This document shows positions 48,925 to 60,494 of a stretch of 64,000 nucleotides of DNA, piece by piece. Under the pieces are notes generated by a model, which saw only the letters and a program-made list of their open reading frames with translations, was not told the DNA's origin and did no database searches. This stretch comes from Nymphaea colorata. Lineage: Eukaryota > Streptophyta > Magnoliopsida > Nymphaeales > Nymphaeaceae. Position numbers and translations under genes: made by a program. Within the stretch, counting starts at the first letter, position 1. Each line of letters opens with the position of its first letter. Location of the stretch: positions 2,172,001-2,236,000 of the forward strand of contig NC_045144.1 in the NCBI RefSeq assembly GCF_008831285.2. Direction: 5' to 3'.

Positions 48925-49429
48925 ATGCGAGAGAGTGTCCATCTACCTTTCCTCTATTTGTCATGGCTGCTGTGAACAGCTCTCCACCCCTTCCTCCACC
49001 TACTAATAGGAACGACACTTTGATGCAAACTTGTCACCATTTCAATTGCACCATTTTAATAGTCCTGGTGCAGTGCTTGTGTCTAATCCTGGTCGTGACA
49101 ACTATTCAACATAACGAAGGGCCATGAAAATGGCCATTTGTGCGAAGAATAAGTTTGGGTTTGTAGATAGTTCCATTCCCAAACTAGCATCAATAACTGC
49201 AGATTACAGTGCATGGCAACTACTTGGTTCACTTGTTGCTACTCAATTCCTTGTCCAAAGAGATCGTAAATAGAGGCATTTATGTCAAGGTTTGAATCGA
49301 TTTGGAGGATCATTTTTCTCAAGGTAATGCTGCCTGAATCTATCAATTGAAAAAGATTATTTCAATTCTGTATCAAGGCCAACATTGGTTAGCTACTTAT
49401 TTTACAAATTTGGAAACATTACGTGTTGA

Positions 49430-49582
49430 ACTTTCTTCCTACTCTACTATTCATGCATGCACTTGTGGTGAGCTTTCTTCCTACTCTACTATTCATGCAT
49501 GCACTTGTGGTGAGCTTTCTTCATACTCTACTATTCATGCATGCACTTGTCTACTATTCATGCATGCACTTGTGGTGAGCTT
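49430..49582 (+). repeat. In-frame 42-bp tandem repeats within gag
   Basis: The unit (core TCTACTATTCATGCATGCAC) is repeated three times with a 42-bp period, followed by a fourth partial unit. 42 bp is 14 codons, so the predicted peptide repeats SSYSTIHACTCGEL without a frame change. The repeated peptide falls at the gag position usually written DELSSYxPIPxCSCG, so one conserved gag block has been amplified. Confidence 0.92.
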
Positions 49583-49660
49583 TCGAGGAATTTAATGGGG
49601 CCTAATGAGTCTTTTAGTAATATCTAAAGTCAAGTCTTTACCATTAAACCTCTGCCTAAT

Positions 49661-49860
49661 CATTACAAAAAAAACAAGCCTATGCCGTTGAATTTTTTCA
49701 CGAGTATTAGCATCACTTTAGGCTATACCGTGAAAAGTAACTCGGGAAGGGTGTGTAGGTACATAACCTACAGCGGTGAATTTGCACACCGGTATAGTTA
49801 TCAGCAGCGGTGATCTACTTCACCGGTACACAAAGCTCCACTCCGCCCCATAAAAACTTA
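49661..49860 (+). mobile_element. CACTA-like terminus inserted in copia D gag
   Basis: CATTACAAAAAAAACAAGCC at 49661 begins exactly where gag similarity is lost and resembles CACTACAAGAAAA ends of plant CACTA elements, with one change in the pentamer. Subterminal words repeat over the next 180 bp: CCGTTGAA, TACCGTGAAAAG, GCGGTGAATTTGCACACCGG, GCGGTGATCTACTTCACCGG. A TNP2-type transposase pseudogene lies 4.7 kb downstream in the same orientation and might belong to it. The right end was not found. Confidence 0.5.
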
Positions 49861-49892
49861 TATCAATGACCAACCGGGTGGGAGATTGGCAT

Positions 49893-50260
49893 GACTGTGG
49901 GTTTAGCTGCGATTTATTGCACCAAAGGGTGAGGTTTTTATCATGTATAATGCGACATACTTGAAAAATATGGAAAAATGGTATTTTTTTAAATTAAAAA
50001 AAACTAAAAATGATGAAAAATAAAATAGGTCAGAAAATAATAACATGAACATCAAAAGATAAGTAGATTTACAACAAATAGAAAATGAAAAAAAACTGTT
50101 TGACATTAAAAAAATGAATAAAAGTGAAAAAAAGGTGAAAAAAGGGTTAAAAACGTGTTAAAAAAGTGTATTTTTCAGTTTTCATGTTTTTTAAAGTTTT
50201 AAACGACATTTCATTTTCTCTCATTTTTTTCGAAAATAACGCGTTTTTTGTGACTAATTG
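49893..50260. mobile_element. Mutator-like MITE, copy 2
   Basis: Shares GTGAGGTTTTTATC, TAATAACA, AAGTAGATTT.CAACAAAT and AAAACTGTTTG.CATTAAAAAAA with copy 1 (37161-37561) in the same order. The right end AACGCGTTTTTTGTGACTAA matches the family terminus. The left end is diverged and the flanks show no matching 9-mer, so the left boundary is approximate. Confidence 0.65.
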
Positions 50261-51953
50261 TAGTAGGCTACACCAATTCGGATGCTTGTTCTTGTTCCTT
50301 ACATTGAAGTTCTTACATATAGTGTTCACACAATTCAAATTCTATAAGATGCTATTTTAATGAAAACAGCAGTAAAGCTGTAAAAACTAGAAAGAATCAA
50401 AGCTGATATCCATAAAAATAGCATATGAAAACCAAACATAAATGTATTTCTATATTACCTCAATAGCAAAAGAAATTAGCAATGTGTACAGGACACAACA
50501 ATTTCCTAAACAACATTTTTGAACCTCCATCACCAATAGCTCACTTTCTTTTTTCCAAATTGATGACTTTGTAACAAATATACTAATTCTCTACAAAAAA
50601 GAAGTGGAGGATGCATGAAAATTTTGCACTAAGAAAACTCATAGAGACCACCTAAAATTTAGTAGATTACATATTTCATAACTAGCATGTAAAACATAAC
50701 CCAACATAGAATTAGCTGATTACAATCTTAAATGTTCAAGATGATTTATCTATAGCCAATAGAATGGTGGTAGAATGGTGTTCAGTAGATATGGTGGTAG
50801 ATGATGGCTCTGATTATAATTTCTTTTGATGATGTTCAACTTTTTAAAGGCATTAATAATGCTCAAGATGAAGGCCCTATAGCCAATAGAATGGTGGTAG
50901 AAGTTCAGTAGGTACATTACCTGTGATCCTTCTTGGGTTTGAGAAATAGCGCAAGAAACCTGCAACAAATGATAGAAGAGCAAACACTTAAGCACCAAAA
51001 TGCTTAAGCACGACAACAAAATTACTATAAAAAAAATAACGCTAATAACACATGATAGCTATCTGAAGTGTTCCATGGCAAAAGTGAGTGATGCCAATAT
51101 TCCTATAAACAGTCCTCTAGATGTCTTTGTGTTCATTGTCAAGTTTCATAAGAATATAAAGAAATTAATTGCCAGCATATGAGGTAGATTTCCTTGCAAA
51201 TCTGGAAACAAGAACAAGTTTATTCAATAGGGAGTAATCATTTTTTTTTTATCAATAGTTGAAGGTAGTTGAATTCTATGGCAACTCAGTTCAAGGTATG
51301 AAAGCTACAAGATACAAAAAGCTCAACAATGATGTTAAAACTAGGAAAGGATACATTTTGTTAGGGCTAATACAAATGAAATGGTGTCAAATATTTTCTA
51401 CGTTTCTTTCAAACCCATCCTTCATAAGCTTTCTTCTTCCAAGTATTGTTTTCATGGAAATCTTGCCAGACATCAACATATTCTTCTCAAGTTAACCAGA
51501 TTCAGACATCACCTTTGGATCACTTGTAAGTGCTCCTTATCAAATATTCCTTAGTCACTCAAAGTTTTTAGTTTTCTGCACAAGCAAAGGCCATGGAGGA
51601 AGACAACATACCTGAACTTGCTTCCTCTTTCCTTCGACTCAACATCTTGGAGAATTGTGGGCAATTTATCAATCATAAAGCAGCATATGAAATCAATTAG
51701 TATGATATGAAAGTTTCACTCTTCTGTCTGCATTATGATCGGGTTTCTTTATAGCTGGTTACAATTTTCCATTCAGGTTGTCTTAACAATTCTCCATGCA
51801 TTAGTGTTTCATAATAATTGTCCATGCTTCATGTTGAACTAACTTGAGGCCTTTGAAGAGAATGTTGTTTAAATTTAGATAGAGAATTTTAGTGGTATCC
51901 ATGTTGATTCACTGTAGACCATTGTTTTTTCCTTTTTCCAATCACGTCACTAG
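50261..51953. other. Intergenic; local direct repeat
   Basis: The phrase TATAGCCAATAGAATGGTGG occurs at about 50753 and again at about 50878, marking a 125-bp-spaced direct repeat. No gene is recognised until the GDPD-like exon at 51954. Confidence 0.5.
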
Positions 51954-52180
51954 GACTACCCACTGGTGCAGAACGGTATCCATTTCCTCCTACATCTCTT
52001 GTATCAGATGCCCATGCCATAGGATTGGTAGTCTTTGCATCTGGTTTTGCAAATGACAATGCTTTATGCTACAATTACACCTGTGATCCTGTGGTTGAAT
52101 ACATATCCTATGTCAACGATATGAATTCTCCATTGATGGTGTACTGTCATACTTCCCTGTAACTGCAGAAGTATCAATAG
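51954..52180 (+). pseudogene. Glycerophosphodiester phosphodiesterase-like (SHV3/GDPDL) exon fragment
   Basis: Bounded by an acceptor (CGTCACTAG) and a donor (GTAAGA). It reads TSLVSDAHAIGLVVFASGF, then ANDNALCYNYTCDPVVEYI, shifts frame by one base near 52124, and continues FSIDGVLSYFPVTAEVSI. This matches the C-terminal part of a GDPD domain in plant SHV3/GDPDL cell-wall proteins (DAHAAGLEVYA.GFAND...YDP.AEYL.F...FSVDGVLSDFP.T). Only this exon of a gene that normally has several is present, and it is frameshifted. No signal peptide, catalytic HRG-type start or GPI signal is near. Confidence 0.8.
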
Positions 52181-54353
52181 GTAAGATTTGTTTGTCCCCA
52201 TTATTTGTTAATCTAATGGCTAGATATGGATGTATTTGATATCTTTATTTCATTTTCTTAACACGTTTTTATAGTATCCACAAAAGGTGTCCTTAGGAGA
52301 TTTGATAAAATCGAAAACCTCATTGTAAGGCTGGGAATTGCCTTCAGTTTTGTAATAATTCAATTTTGTAAGATGAATACTACAATATATGTGTGTTTAT
52401 ATAACTTGTTCATCTAACCCCAACTGGCAACCGCCGTTCCACAAGTAGGCAGACCCCGACCACTGTTCCACAGGTAGCTGGACTCTGCACCCTCTTAACT
52501 ATGTTTCAGTATCTACCAACTATTGCAATGCTTGTTCCAATAGCCATGGTAAAGTGGAGAACTTACCGTCTGGAGATGAACCCATTTTGAGTGAACTCTC
52601 GTTGCAAACTTTGTGGAATTTCTGATTTCGCCCTAGCGAAGTGAGACGGAACGGGAAGAAGATCCTGAAATTGGGCGGAAGGGCTTGAACAGATGGGAGT
52701 AAACTGGATACTGTACATTTATCCGTGAGGTCGGCTTGTGATGAACTGCAGTAAGATTAACGACCTGCGGACTACGGTGATGGTCGTCATGATGATCATG
52801 ATAATGTTGTCATGATCATTTTTATTTTTTAGGAAGACATTTCTCAGAACATTTGCAAAACAGTTTTAAAAAACTGAGAACTTTGTCCAACGGAAAAAAA
52901 TTATTTTTGAAATTCAAAGTGCAGTATAAAGGCCACCAACTACAGCTTGACTCCTGCTTAATAGCAAAGACGGGCATTTGTAGACACCCTAAAATTTTTT
53001 ATTACCAAAATAACCATTTTACTCCTCTTAATGGAGATTTTGTATCGATTATATCAATTTTTTTGCAGATACAAAGGCCAAAGATCACTCAGGCTCAGAT
53101 TTTAAAATCTAAATGCCTAAAATTGGACCTAGATCACTTAGCTTGTCACTCATCCTCATTTTGCCCAAACATTGTCTAATTTTCATGAAATACCTATGGA
53201 ACTCTTGACAATTATGTTTTACCATTTAAATTATGAAAATTCTTATATTTTCAAGTCACTAGGAGCTTTTACAACCCATCTTCCAGCTCATATTTGGTCC
53301 AATTAGATCAAAACGACCCATTTCTGCTGTTTTTCGGCAATTTCTTCACACCAGATCGTCCGCTAATCTTACCAAATTTGTTTTCAAATCTTTCTCAGTA
53401 CCAATAGACTATTTTCAATGAAACACCCAATTTTGAAAGCCTAATTTCTATTATAAACCTTTCATTTGCCTTCATTTAAGCTAAAATGAGCTTACTAGAT
53501 CAGTGATTCGAGTAATTCTCAACAGTGACTTATCAATTCTTATAGATCTCACGTTAAAGTTTTCCCAGTGTCAGGAGAGCATTTTCAAAGTTGTTTTCTG
53601 CTCACCCATCCTAATTTTAGCTCTAAAGAGTTACAGTAACACCAAGGTCACCTTATCTCCTTCATTTTGAGTGTCTCAACTGAAATTCTCTCAATCCATA
53701 GCTAGTCATCATATAATGACCTAGCAACTTGTTCTTCAATGTCTGAAATGACTATCTTTAACTCAATTTAATTAATCCATTCTGAGTTGAGCTCATTTCT
53801 AATTTCTATTCATTTTTAGCACTCTCAATGTCATCTCAAACTTCTAAGCAGAAATTCTCCCAATCCTGGATTCAACAAAGTAATATCATCTTGTATTCAG
53901 AGAGATCACCACTTGATCACACAATTCATCCTAACCTGAAGCGCACTATCATGTCTAAATCTGGACATTATTGCTTGTGGATTCAAAGCTAAATTTTGAT
54001 CAATTTAGGATTTTGATTTCAAATGTGAGCACACTGATTGATGCAACATCACTTTAAAGGAGTATCAGTGCATCTATTTATTAGAAACAAAACCAAGATG
54101 CACTTTCGAATGTTGAAGTAAAAGCCAATGATCATAGCAATGTTCTTTAGATTTGAAAAAGCTAGGAATACAACATCCACTTCATCCTTTGCAAAAATAA
54201 AATACTATTGCTGCTTGCATGTTGTACTATGGATAAACATAAAAACAAATGTTTTGCAAGGTATTAAAGATCACCAAGGTGTCAGGTGGCTATTCATCAA
54301 ACATTTCAAGGTGTGTGTACATGTGAAAAAAAACATAAAGCGTTGGGACTTAT
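52181..54353. other. Spacer between GDPD fragment and transposase pseudogene
   Basis: At 52436-52495 two imperfect units of about 30 bp are in tandem (both with GTTCCACA(A/G)GTAG). At about 52785-52820 a TCATGATGATCATGA/TCATGATCAT palindromic patch occurs. The remainder (52850-54350) is AT-rich with no family I recognise; it may be transposon interior. Confidence 0.4.
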
Positions 54354-55870
54354 AAGTTATGATTACCAAGTCTTAATGCATCAACTTTTGCCATTAGCAT
54401 TGAGAAAATGCTTGTCAGAGAGGGTGAGTTTGGTTTTGATTGAGTTGTGAGGATTTTTTAAAGAACTATGTTTTGAGACTATAAATGATGATATATTTAA
54501 GAACTTAAAAGAAAAAACACTTGTTCTATGTCACTTATAGAGAATATTTCCACCCACTTTCTTTGATATTATGGTTCACTTACCTATTCATTTAGTCTGT
54601 GAGGCAAGATTGGGTGAACCAATACAATACCAATGGATGTATCTTGTCAAAAGGTATGTGAAACATATATACACAACAAAATTCAACAAGAAGGTTTAAT
54701 TACAGAAGGGTATTTGTTGGAATAATGCCTCATATTTTGTTCGAGATATTTTGAGAACATTGAGGCAAGGTTTAATCATAATGAATGAAATTATGATGAA
54801 ATTGATGAAAATTGTGTAATAGAATGCCTCTCATTGGAAAACACATATGAACTTAAAACAAGCACATATGTATGTGCTATTTAATTATGAGGCAGTGGCA
54901 CCTTATGTAGAGTAAGTTTTTAAATTTATATTTATTTACTACAGATATGACTTGAAATTTAAATTTTTTATCTCTTATGATTTTCATTGGAGAAAACACC
55001 TTAACTTGGTAAAACGACAACATGGTAGGCCTCATGATGTCAAGAGAGTTCACAAGGATATGTTTTTTGACCGCTTTCAAACTCATATATGTATGAATTC
55101 ATCCTTTAAAATGTTTATATCTTATTTGTGTGTGTGTGTGTGTATCTGTTGTAGTTCACTTAACTTAGTTTATTTATGTGGTAGATTCGTCAACACTTAA
55201 TTTAATTTTATTTATGTGCTAGATTTGTCAAGTCCATGAAGAAGATATTACCAAAGGCATAATTGAATAAATTATATGTTTGTCACGAAAACGTCATAAG
55301 ATAGCAGAAAGATGTGAAGGTTTCATTGTGAATGGATTTTGCTTCTACATGAAGATAAAAGGCGACAGAAACTCAAAATAATGGAGTTGTTGTTACAACA
55401 AAAACATAAAATTTTTATACTAGAGATTGCAAAACCTGTTGTTGGTGACATGACATATTATAGAGACAAAATTGAAATTATAGAATTAGAACACTTTAAA
55501 GATGTGAGATTTCTCTGGTTTAAGTGTTGATGGTTCAATGTTTTGAATTCACCTGGGATTAAAAACAATAAGTTTGGCTGTACTTTAGTTAATTTTAGGT
55601 TCACATGCATGTATGAAGAATCCTTGTCTTTGCATCGCAAACAAAGCAAGTATTTTATGATCAAGTTCTTATGAAAGAAGATTGACATGTCGTTATTAAG
55701 ACAAAACCTATAGATTTTTTTTTAATGTACATATCCATAATGTTGAAGAGAAGTATTATGAAGTTGAGTCATGTCAAATTCAAAGTATAGATGATCCAGA
55801 TGCCAATGATGATATAACTTGGACCAGGATGAATGTGCCACAAACTAAAACAACCAATGATAGTATTCAT
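54354..55870 (+). pseudogene. CACTA transposase (TNP2-type) pseudogene, DUF4218 and DUF4216 regions
   Basis: The frame starting SYDYQVLMHQLLPLALRKC (54354) matches the block usually read SHDCHVLMQRLLPVALR in plant TNP2 proteins. It is followed by LCHL-stop-RIFPPTFFDI, MVHLPIHLVCEARLGEP and QYQWMYLVKRYV (DUF4218, about 54525-54650). Further on, MTYYRDKIEIIELEHFKD, VRFLWFKC, GIKNNKFGCTLVNF (DUF4216, about 55450-55600) and the tail DDITWTRMNVP (about 55815-55850) complete the C-terminal part. TNP2 is the catalytic CACTA transposase. The N-terminal catalytic region is missing or unrecognisable, and stops and frameshifts are frequent. Confidence 0.82.
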
Positions 55871-56898
55871 ATGAACCATCAACCAATGATAGTAAACCTC
55901 CTGAAACTGCATGAGGTAAGATTGAAAGTTACCATGTGAGTTTGAATTGGCAAAAGATTAACCGAGATGGTCTATCAAAATTCCAATGTCAAAGAAGCTT
56001 AGTTAACACTGACCACAACCACTACTTAACATCCCACTATTAATCTCTGAGTCTATTGAAGCCTGCTGGAAAATCAGACACTAGTCATACTTAACCCAAA
56101 GCATCACTCACTATGTTTCCCTTTATAAGGCTCCTCAACCTTACTTTAGCAAAGGACCGTCAGTTATTCTTATATCGACAAATGGTGCCTATCCTAAACC
56201 ATCAATGTCCATGTATGGAGTTACAATGACAGCACTTCTTGCAATTTCCAAGGTAAGTATTGATAAGCTGTTTGTTTGGCACAAACGTTTTGGGAATTGG
56301 AATGTTGCAGTCAAACTTGTCTTGGGTTTGAAAGCTTATAGTGATAGCCTTGGACCTCTTTTCCTTTACACATAGTAATGCTTATATTTGAAATCAAGTT
56401 TTTGTGCCATGAAGTTATTTCCTACCATTAGAGAATTTAACAAGTTCTAGTGGATCTCTTCACAACGGTTAGTTGAGCATTTCATGAGTGCAGAAGTTGC
56501 ATTTTTGATGGGGAACAACAGTTTCATAGTAGTTACTCACTAACATATTCTATCAAAGACTTTGAGGTGGTAAGACCTTTTCACTTAAGTAAATGCTTGA
56601 ATTGAATAATTGCATATTCTTCATAAGCGGATAATTCCTACTTAATTAGTGAATGCATAGAATCTATAAAATTGAAGCAATAAGTACCATGCATTGTGCA
56701 TAGACAAGTGGGTTTCTTTTAACCTATGACCACTGAGTCACCTACCTTGGTCCTTCATCGCTGTGGTTAAGTTGATGGCTGCCCCCTTTTTCTATTGTTT
56801 ACCTTTAGATAAAGATGGTGTGGGCTCAGAGTGGGTATGAGAAATTAAATTGCCTCAAGTTAATAAGAACGTAGCTTCTACAAATTATTAATAGAAGG
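55871..56898. other. Intergenic, nothing recognised
   Basis: No gene recognised. The word TAGCTTCTACAAAT occurs at about 56873 and 56912, straddling the left edge of the copia C LTR, so that boundary is uncertain by a few tens of bases. Confidence 0.4.
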
Positions 56899-57114
56899 TG
56901 TTAATAACAACCTAGCTTCTACAAATATACAAGTCAGTCCTATTCTTCTTTCCCCATTAGGACCACTTGAATAATTTCTAGTTCTAAATAAATGGCTATC
57001 AAGAAATATCTGCAAAATTGTTGCTTCTTGTAAAGCATATCTTGTAAAGCATATAGAGTTTGTGTTTAAGAGAGACTGAGTAACAATTTGTTATTTTCTG
57101 TTCATAATTGTGCA

Positions 57115-57196
<82 letters not shown>

Positions 57197-57360
57197 ATCC
57201 TAATTGTGGGATATGAGAATTACAACAATAAAAGTTACAACATAGAATGTAAAAATAAATGAAAACTGAATGGGATGAGATCCACAACATATGGAAAGGA
57301 TCTCAAAAATGTTATCCCCTGCAAATCTTTAATTTTCAAGTCTTCAATAAATATTAGACA
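56899..57360 (-). repeat. LTR of copia C with embedded (TG)n(TA)n
   Basis: On the minus strand it starts TGTCTAATATTTATTG directly after the polypurine tract. It is longer than the B LTR because of a (TG)n(TA)n expansion at 57115-57194. The left edge is approximate. Confidence 0.72.
57115..57194. repeat. (TG)n(TA)n microsatellite inside the LTR
   Basis: TG repeat 57115-57135 followed by an uninterrupted TA repeat to 57194. The copia B LTR has only ACATATATA at the homologous site, so the expansion arose within this LTR. Confidence 0.93.
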
Positions 57361-57679
57361 CTCCCCCTCAAGTTGGTGTGTGCAAATATGTAACACCCAA
57401 CTTGACTATTATATTTTGGAATGTATCTCTTACTAATGGCTTTGTAAAGATATCAACAAGTTGTAAATACATGGGCACATGTTGCGACTAAATGATACCA
57501 CATTGAATCTTCTCTCGAACAAAATGAAAATCCAGTCCCATATGTTTGGTGCATTCATGGAAAACTAGATTTGCTGAGATGTGTAAGGTTGCTTCATTAT
57601 TCCAAAGTAAGTGGATTGGCCTTACATGACATAATCCCAAATCCATTAACATTGCCTTCAACTAAATAATCTCACAAGC

Positions 57680-58330
57680 AGCTGTTATCATGGCTCCATA
57701 TTTTGCTTCTATGAAAGATCCACCTATTGTGGATTGTTTCTTCCACCTCTACAAAATATGACTTTTTCTAAGAAAAATAATATAACTGCTAACTTATGTT
57801 CAACTTGATGGACAACCTGCTCAATCGGCATCACAATATGCCTTCAACTGAGTCTTACTTGAAATGGAAGAAATACTCCTTTTCCTGGGGAAGATTTGGA
57901 ATTCCTAAATCTCAAGTGTTGCTTGATAATGTGGGAGTCACAGTGCCTACTTACATTGACTAAGAGCTTGAACCAACTACATTATATTGAGCCATAGCAA
58001 TGTCATGCTCGCCATACCTGCAATAACAAGATCATCAATGTATACAAGTATGACAATAAATTGACTCCCTAAATATCACATGGAAAGTGCACAATTAGCA
58101 GCCGACTATACAAAGTTAGCATCTTTAGGAGCTGCCTTGTGCTTGTGTGACCAGTTGTGTGTGCACTGTTTGGGTCCATACAAAAATTTATGAGGTCGAC
58201 AAACTGTATTTCTTGGATGCTGCCCTTCACTGAAAAGTCTAGGAGGTAATGTCATATATACTTCTTCATGAAGTTGACCATGGATGAAGTCATTGCTGAC
58301 ACCCATTTGTTATAGATACCACCCTTGAAT
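57680..58330 (-). pseudogene. copia C reverse transcriptase/RNase H pseudogene
   Basis: The minus-strand frame 58306-58106 gives NDFIHGQLHEEVYMTLPP, SEGQHPRNTVCRPHKFLYGP and KQCTHNWSHK, a decayed Ty1/copia reverse transcriptase. The catalytic motif reads YIDDLVIAG, with YIDD at 58042-58031, a Val-to-Ile change from the usual YVDD. RNase H similarity continues towards 57680. Stops and frameshifts break the frame. Confidence 0.82.
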
Positions 58331-58466
58331 AGAAGCAAGCACAAGCAAAGTTTGCATAGTGCTTAACTTGGCAATTGGGGAAAACATCTCATGATAATCA
58401 ATCCCATCAACCTAGGTGTACTCCTTTGCAACAAGTTGAGCATTGTATAATTGTTTACTTTCATCT

Positions 58467-58639
58467 CACTACAAGGAAATATGTTTTTAGGGATGGCAAA
58501 AACAATTGTGAAAAACTATAAAAGCTGTTGGTACAAACCTGTAGCAACAATTATTATCCGTACCTACAGCAGCTACTAGTTGTGCCTATTAGCATTGTAG
58601 CTAAAAAGTTGTAGGCACGGTTTTTTTGTGTAAAACTGC

Positions 58640-58643
<4 letters not shown>
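58467..58643 (+). mobile_element. CACTA-type terminus inserted in copia C
   Basis: CACTACAAGGAAATATG at 58467 begins exactly where colinearity between copia B and C is lost (B continues GAGCACC after TTCTATCT; C has TTTCATCT then CACTA). It is followed by a subterminal set of variants of TTGTAGC, CTGTAGCAACA, CCGTACCTACAGC and TTGTAGGCACGG. No right end (CTTGTAGTG) is present before the window ends. Confidence 0.65.

Positions 58644-58712
<69 letters not shown>
58644..58712. repeat. (TA)n microsatellite
   Basis: Uninterrupted TA run of about 69 bases within the CACTA-like interior, followed by GAGAGAGA and another short TA run. Confidence 0.96.
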
Positions 58713-58720
<8 letters not shown>

Positions 58721-60494
58721 TATATATATAATAAGAGAAAGGCCACCAGTACTTTTATTATAAAAAATTTATTTACATAAATGAAATATAAAATTAACCA
58801 TGACAATTTTTATTTTGTCATTCATATCACTAGTCAACTCTTGGCTTCTTCTCTCAAAGATTCCCATCAAACTTCACTGACATCTTCTCTTAGTTTCTTC
58901 TCTCCAGCATACTCATCCACTTCATTGTCCTAATCTTGTTGGTCTCCAACCTCAACCTCTTGTAATAAAAATCAAACATTCTATAATCCACAGTCAACTA
59001 CAACCACCATCATTTTTTATTTCCTTACCCAAAATTTTGACACCCAAGCAATAGAAAATTTAAATTATAGAGCTCATGAACTCGCATAATTTGGAAAAAA
59101 TAACAATATCAGCATTTTTAGGAAAATTAGGATTGATTAAGGTCAACAAAGACAGTGGAAAAGGAAACTGTTAAAAGATGAATTAGTCAAATGCATGAAG
59201 TACATGAAGCCAATACAAAAAAACACAAATCTGAATAAAGAAAGCAACTTTAGCATCATTTGCATTAAGAATTATCAGCAGAAAACTTCAATAAAAGCTA
59301 TAACCTAAATGATACCAAGATCACTAAGCACACTATGATTGTCTGTTGGACAGCCAAAGCAATATATGATATCTCAGTGCAGCAACTTAATCACCTTGGC
59401 ATAAGTTTCCATCAACAATTCTAAATGATCTAAAAAGGTTCTGAAAAAATTTTGAAATTCAAAGGAATACTTATTTTACTCAGAAGTGGTAAGGAGGAGA
59501 AGTTGGTGGTATGAAGTGAGAATGTAGACTGTAGATCCTGTCTTCATCGGCAGAAAAGCAGAAGCTCAATTTTGTTTGTTCCTTTTAATTGGTAAAGATA
59601 ACCCCTTGGAGCAGAAAAAATAAACCACAAAGAAATACCAGCTAAATTACAAATTGAAGAGCTAAATGTGTCTCAAATACCAGATACTAGAGTCCAGCCG
59701 GAGGCTTCTCCATTTCTGGTGTTTTCATCACAAAAAAAAAAGAGAGAAAAAATACCAATTTTGCAGATCATGCTTATGAACATGTGTGCACACACTATAC
59801 ATATGTCATGAACACTACTCTGTGCCAAAAACATGACCCCACAGCATGAGGGAATGAACCACATGGAAGAAATATTCTGGGATTTTGATTTAAAAAGAAA
59901 TACATAACACTAAACAAAACCCACCAAATGAGCCATTTTATGGCCGACCCGTGCAGGTAAGGGTATTCATGATCTAAAAAACTGGCGATGTCTCTTCCAT
60001 CCTATGAGAGGCAAATTTCAGAAACTCTTTTCATGCATAGTACTACCTACCAAGAGAAAAAATGACATGTATGCTTCTTTCGCTCTCAAAGCTTTATATA
60101 AATATTATTGCTGAAGAAACTCATTTAGCAATTTCCGAAGAGACAGAAGAGGAGCTTGGAACCTTGATTTTTCAAGTTATTCTGTCAATAAGTTTTTTAA
60201 GCATGCGGGTGAAAAAAATATAAATGGTTTCTCAAAAATTAATGGAAAATTTCAGAAAACAAAAGTTTTCACCAAGAATCCACGGCCAAGACATGTTTTA
60301 CAAAGTGCCAGGTAACAAGAAAAATATCCCATTAATTTAATGTCCAGAAATCTTGAAACAGAAACAAAATTTGGGGCCCCTGGGATCTACCTTAAAAAGT
60401 TTTCAAGCCATATCTAAAATCATGAGATAGCATCAAAAGACAAAAATCAACAAAACACAAGCTTGAACTCCAAGGAATCCTTATAACTGCTTCC
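58713..60494. other. Spacer, nothing recognised
   Basis: AT-rich sequence without recognisable coding regions; probably the interior of the element that begins at 58467, but this cannot be shown. Confidence 0.4.

Larger units (their letters stand above)
48750..49660 (+). mobile_element. Ty1/copia remnant D: LTR end, primer site and gag
   Basis: The LTR tail (about 48780-48912) matches copia B and C LTRs (e.g. GAATAGCAAGTATCA, then TTTCTCTTAA). The primer-binding site TGGTATCAGAGC at 48913-48924 is a perfect initiator-tRNA match. Gag follows: AMKMAICAKNKFGFVD, DYSAWQLLGSLVATQ, YQLKKIISILYQGQHW, ATYFTNLETL, ELSSYS (a typical copia UBN2-type gag) in several frames with stops. The gag homology ends abruptly at 49660, at a CACTA-like terminus. 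Confidence 0.8.
56899..58466 (-). mobile_element. Truncated Ty1/copia element C (family 2)
   Basis: Minus orientation: reverse transcriptase (about 58466-58020), RNase H region (about 57900-57680), polypurine tract (CTTGAGGGGGAG, complement of 57361-57372) and 3' LTR (57360-about 56899). It is colinear with copia B over this whole span. Similarity stops at 58466, where a CACTA terminus begins. Integrase, gag and 5' LTR are absent, presumably displaced or deleted. Confidence 0.85.
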
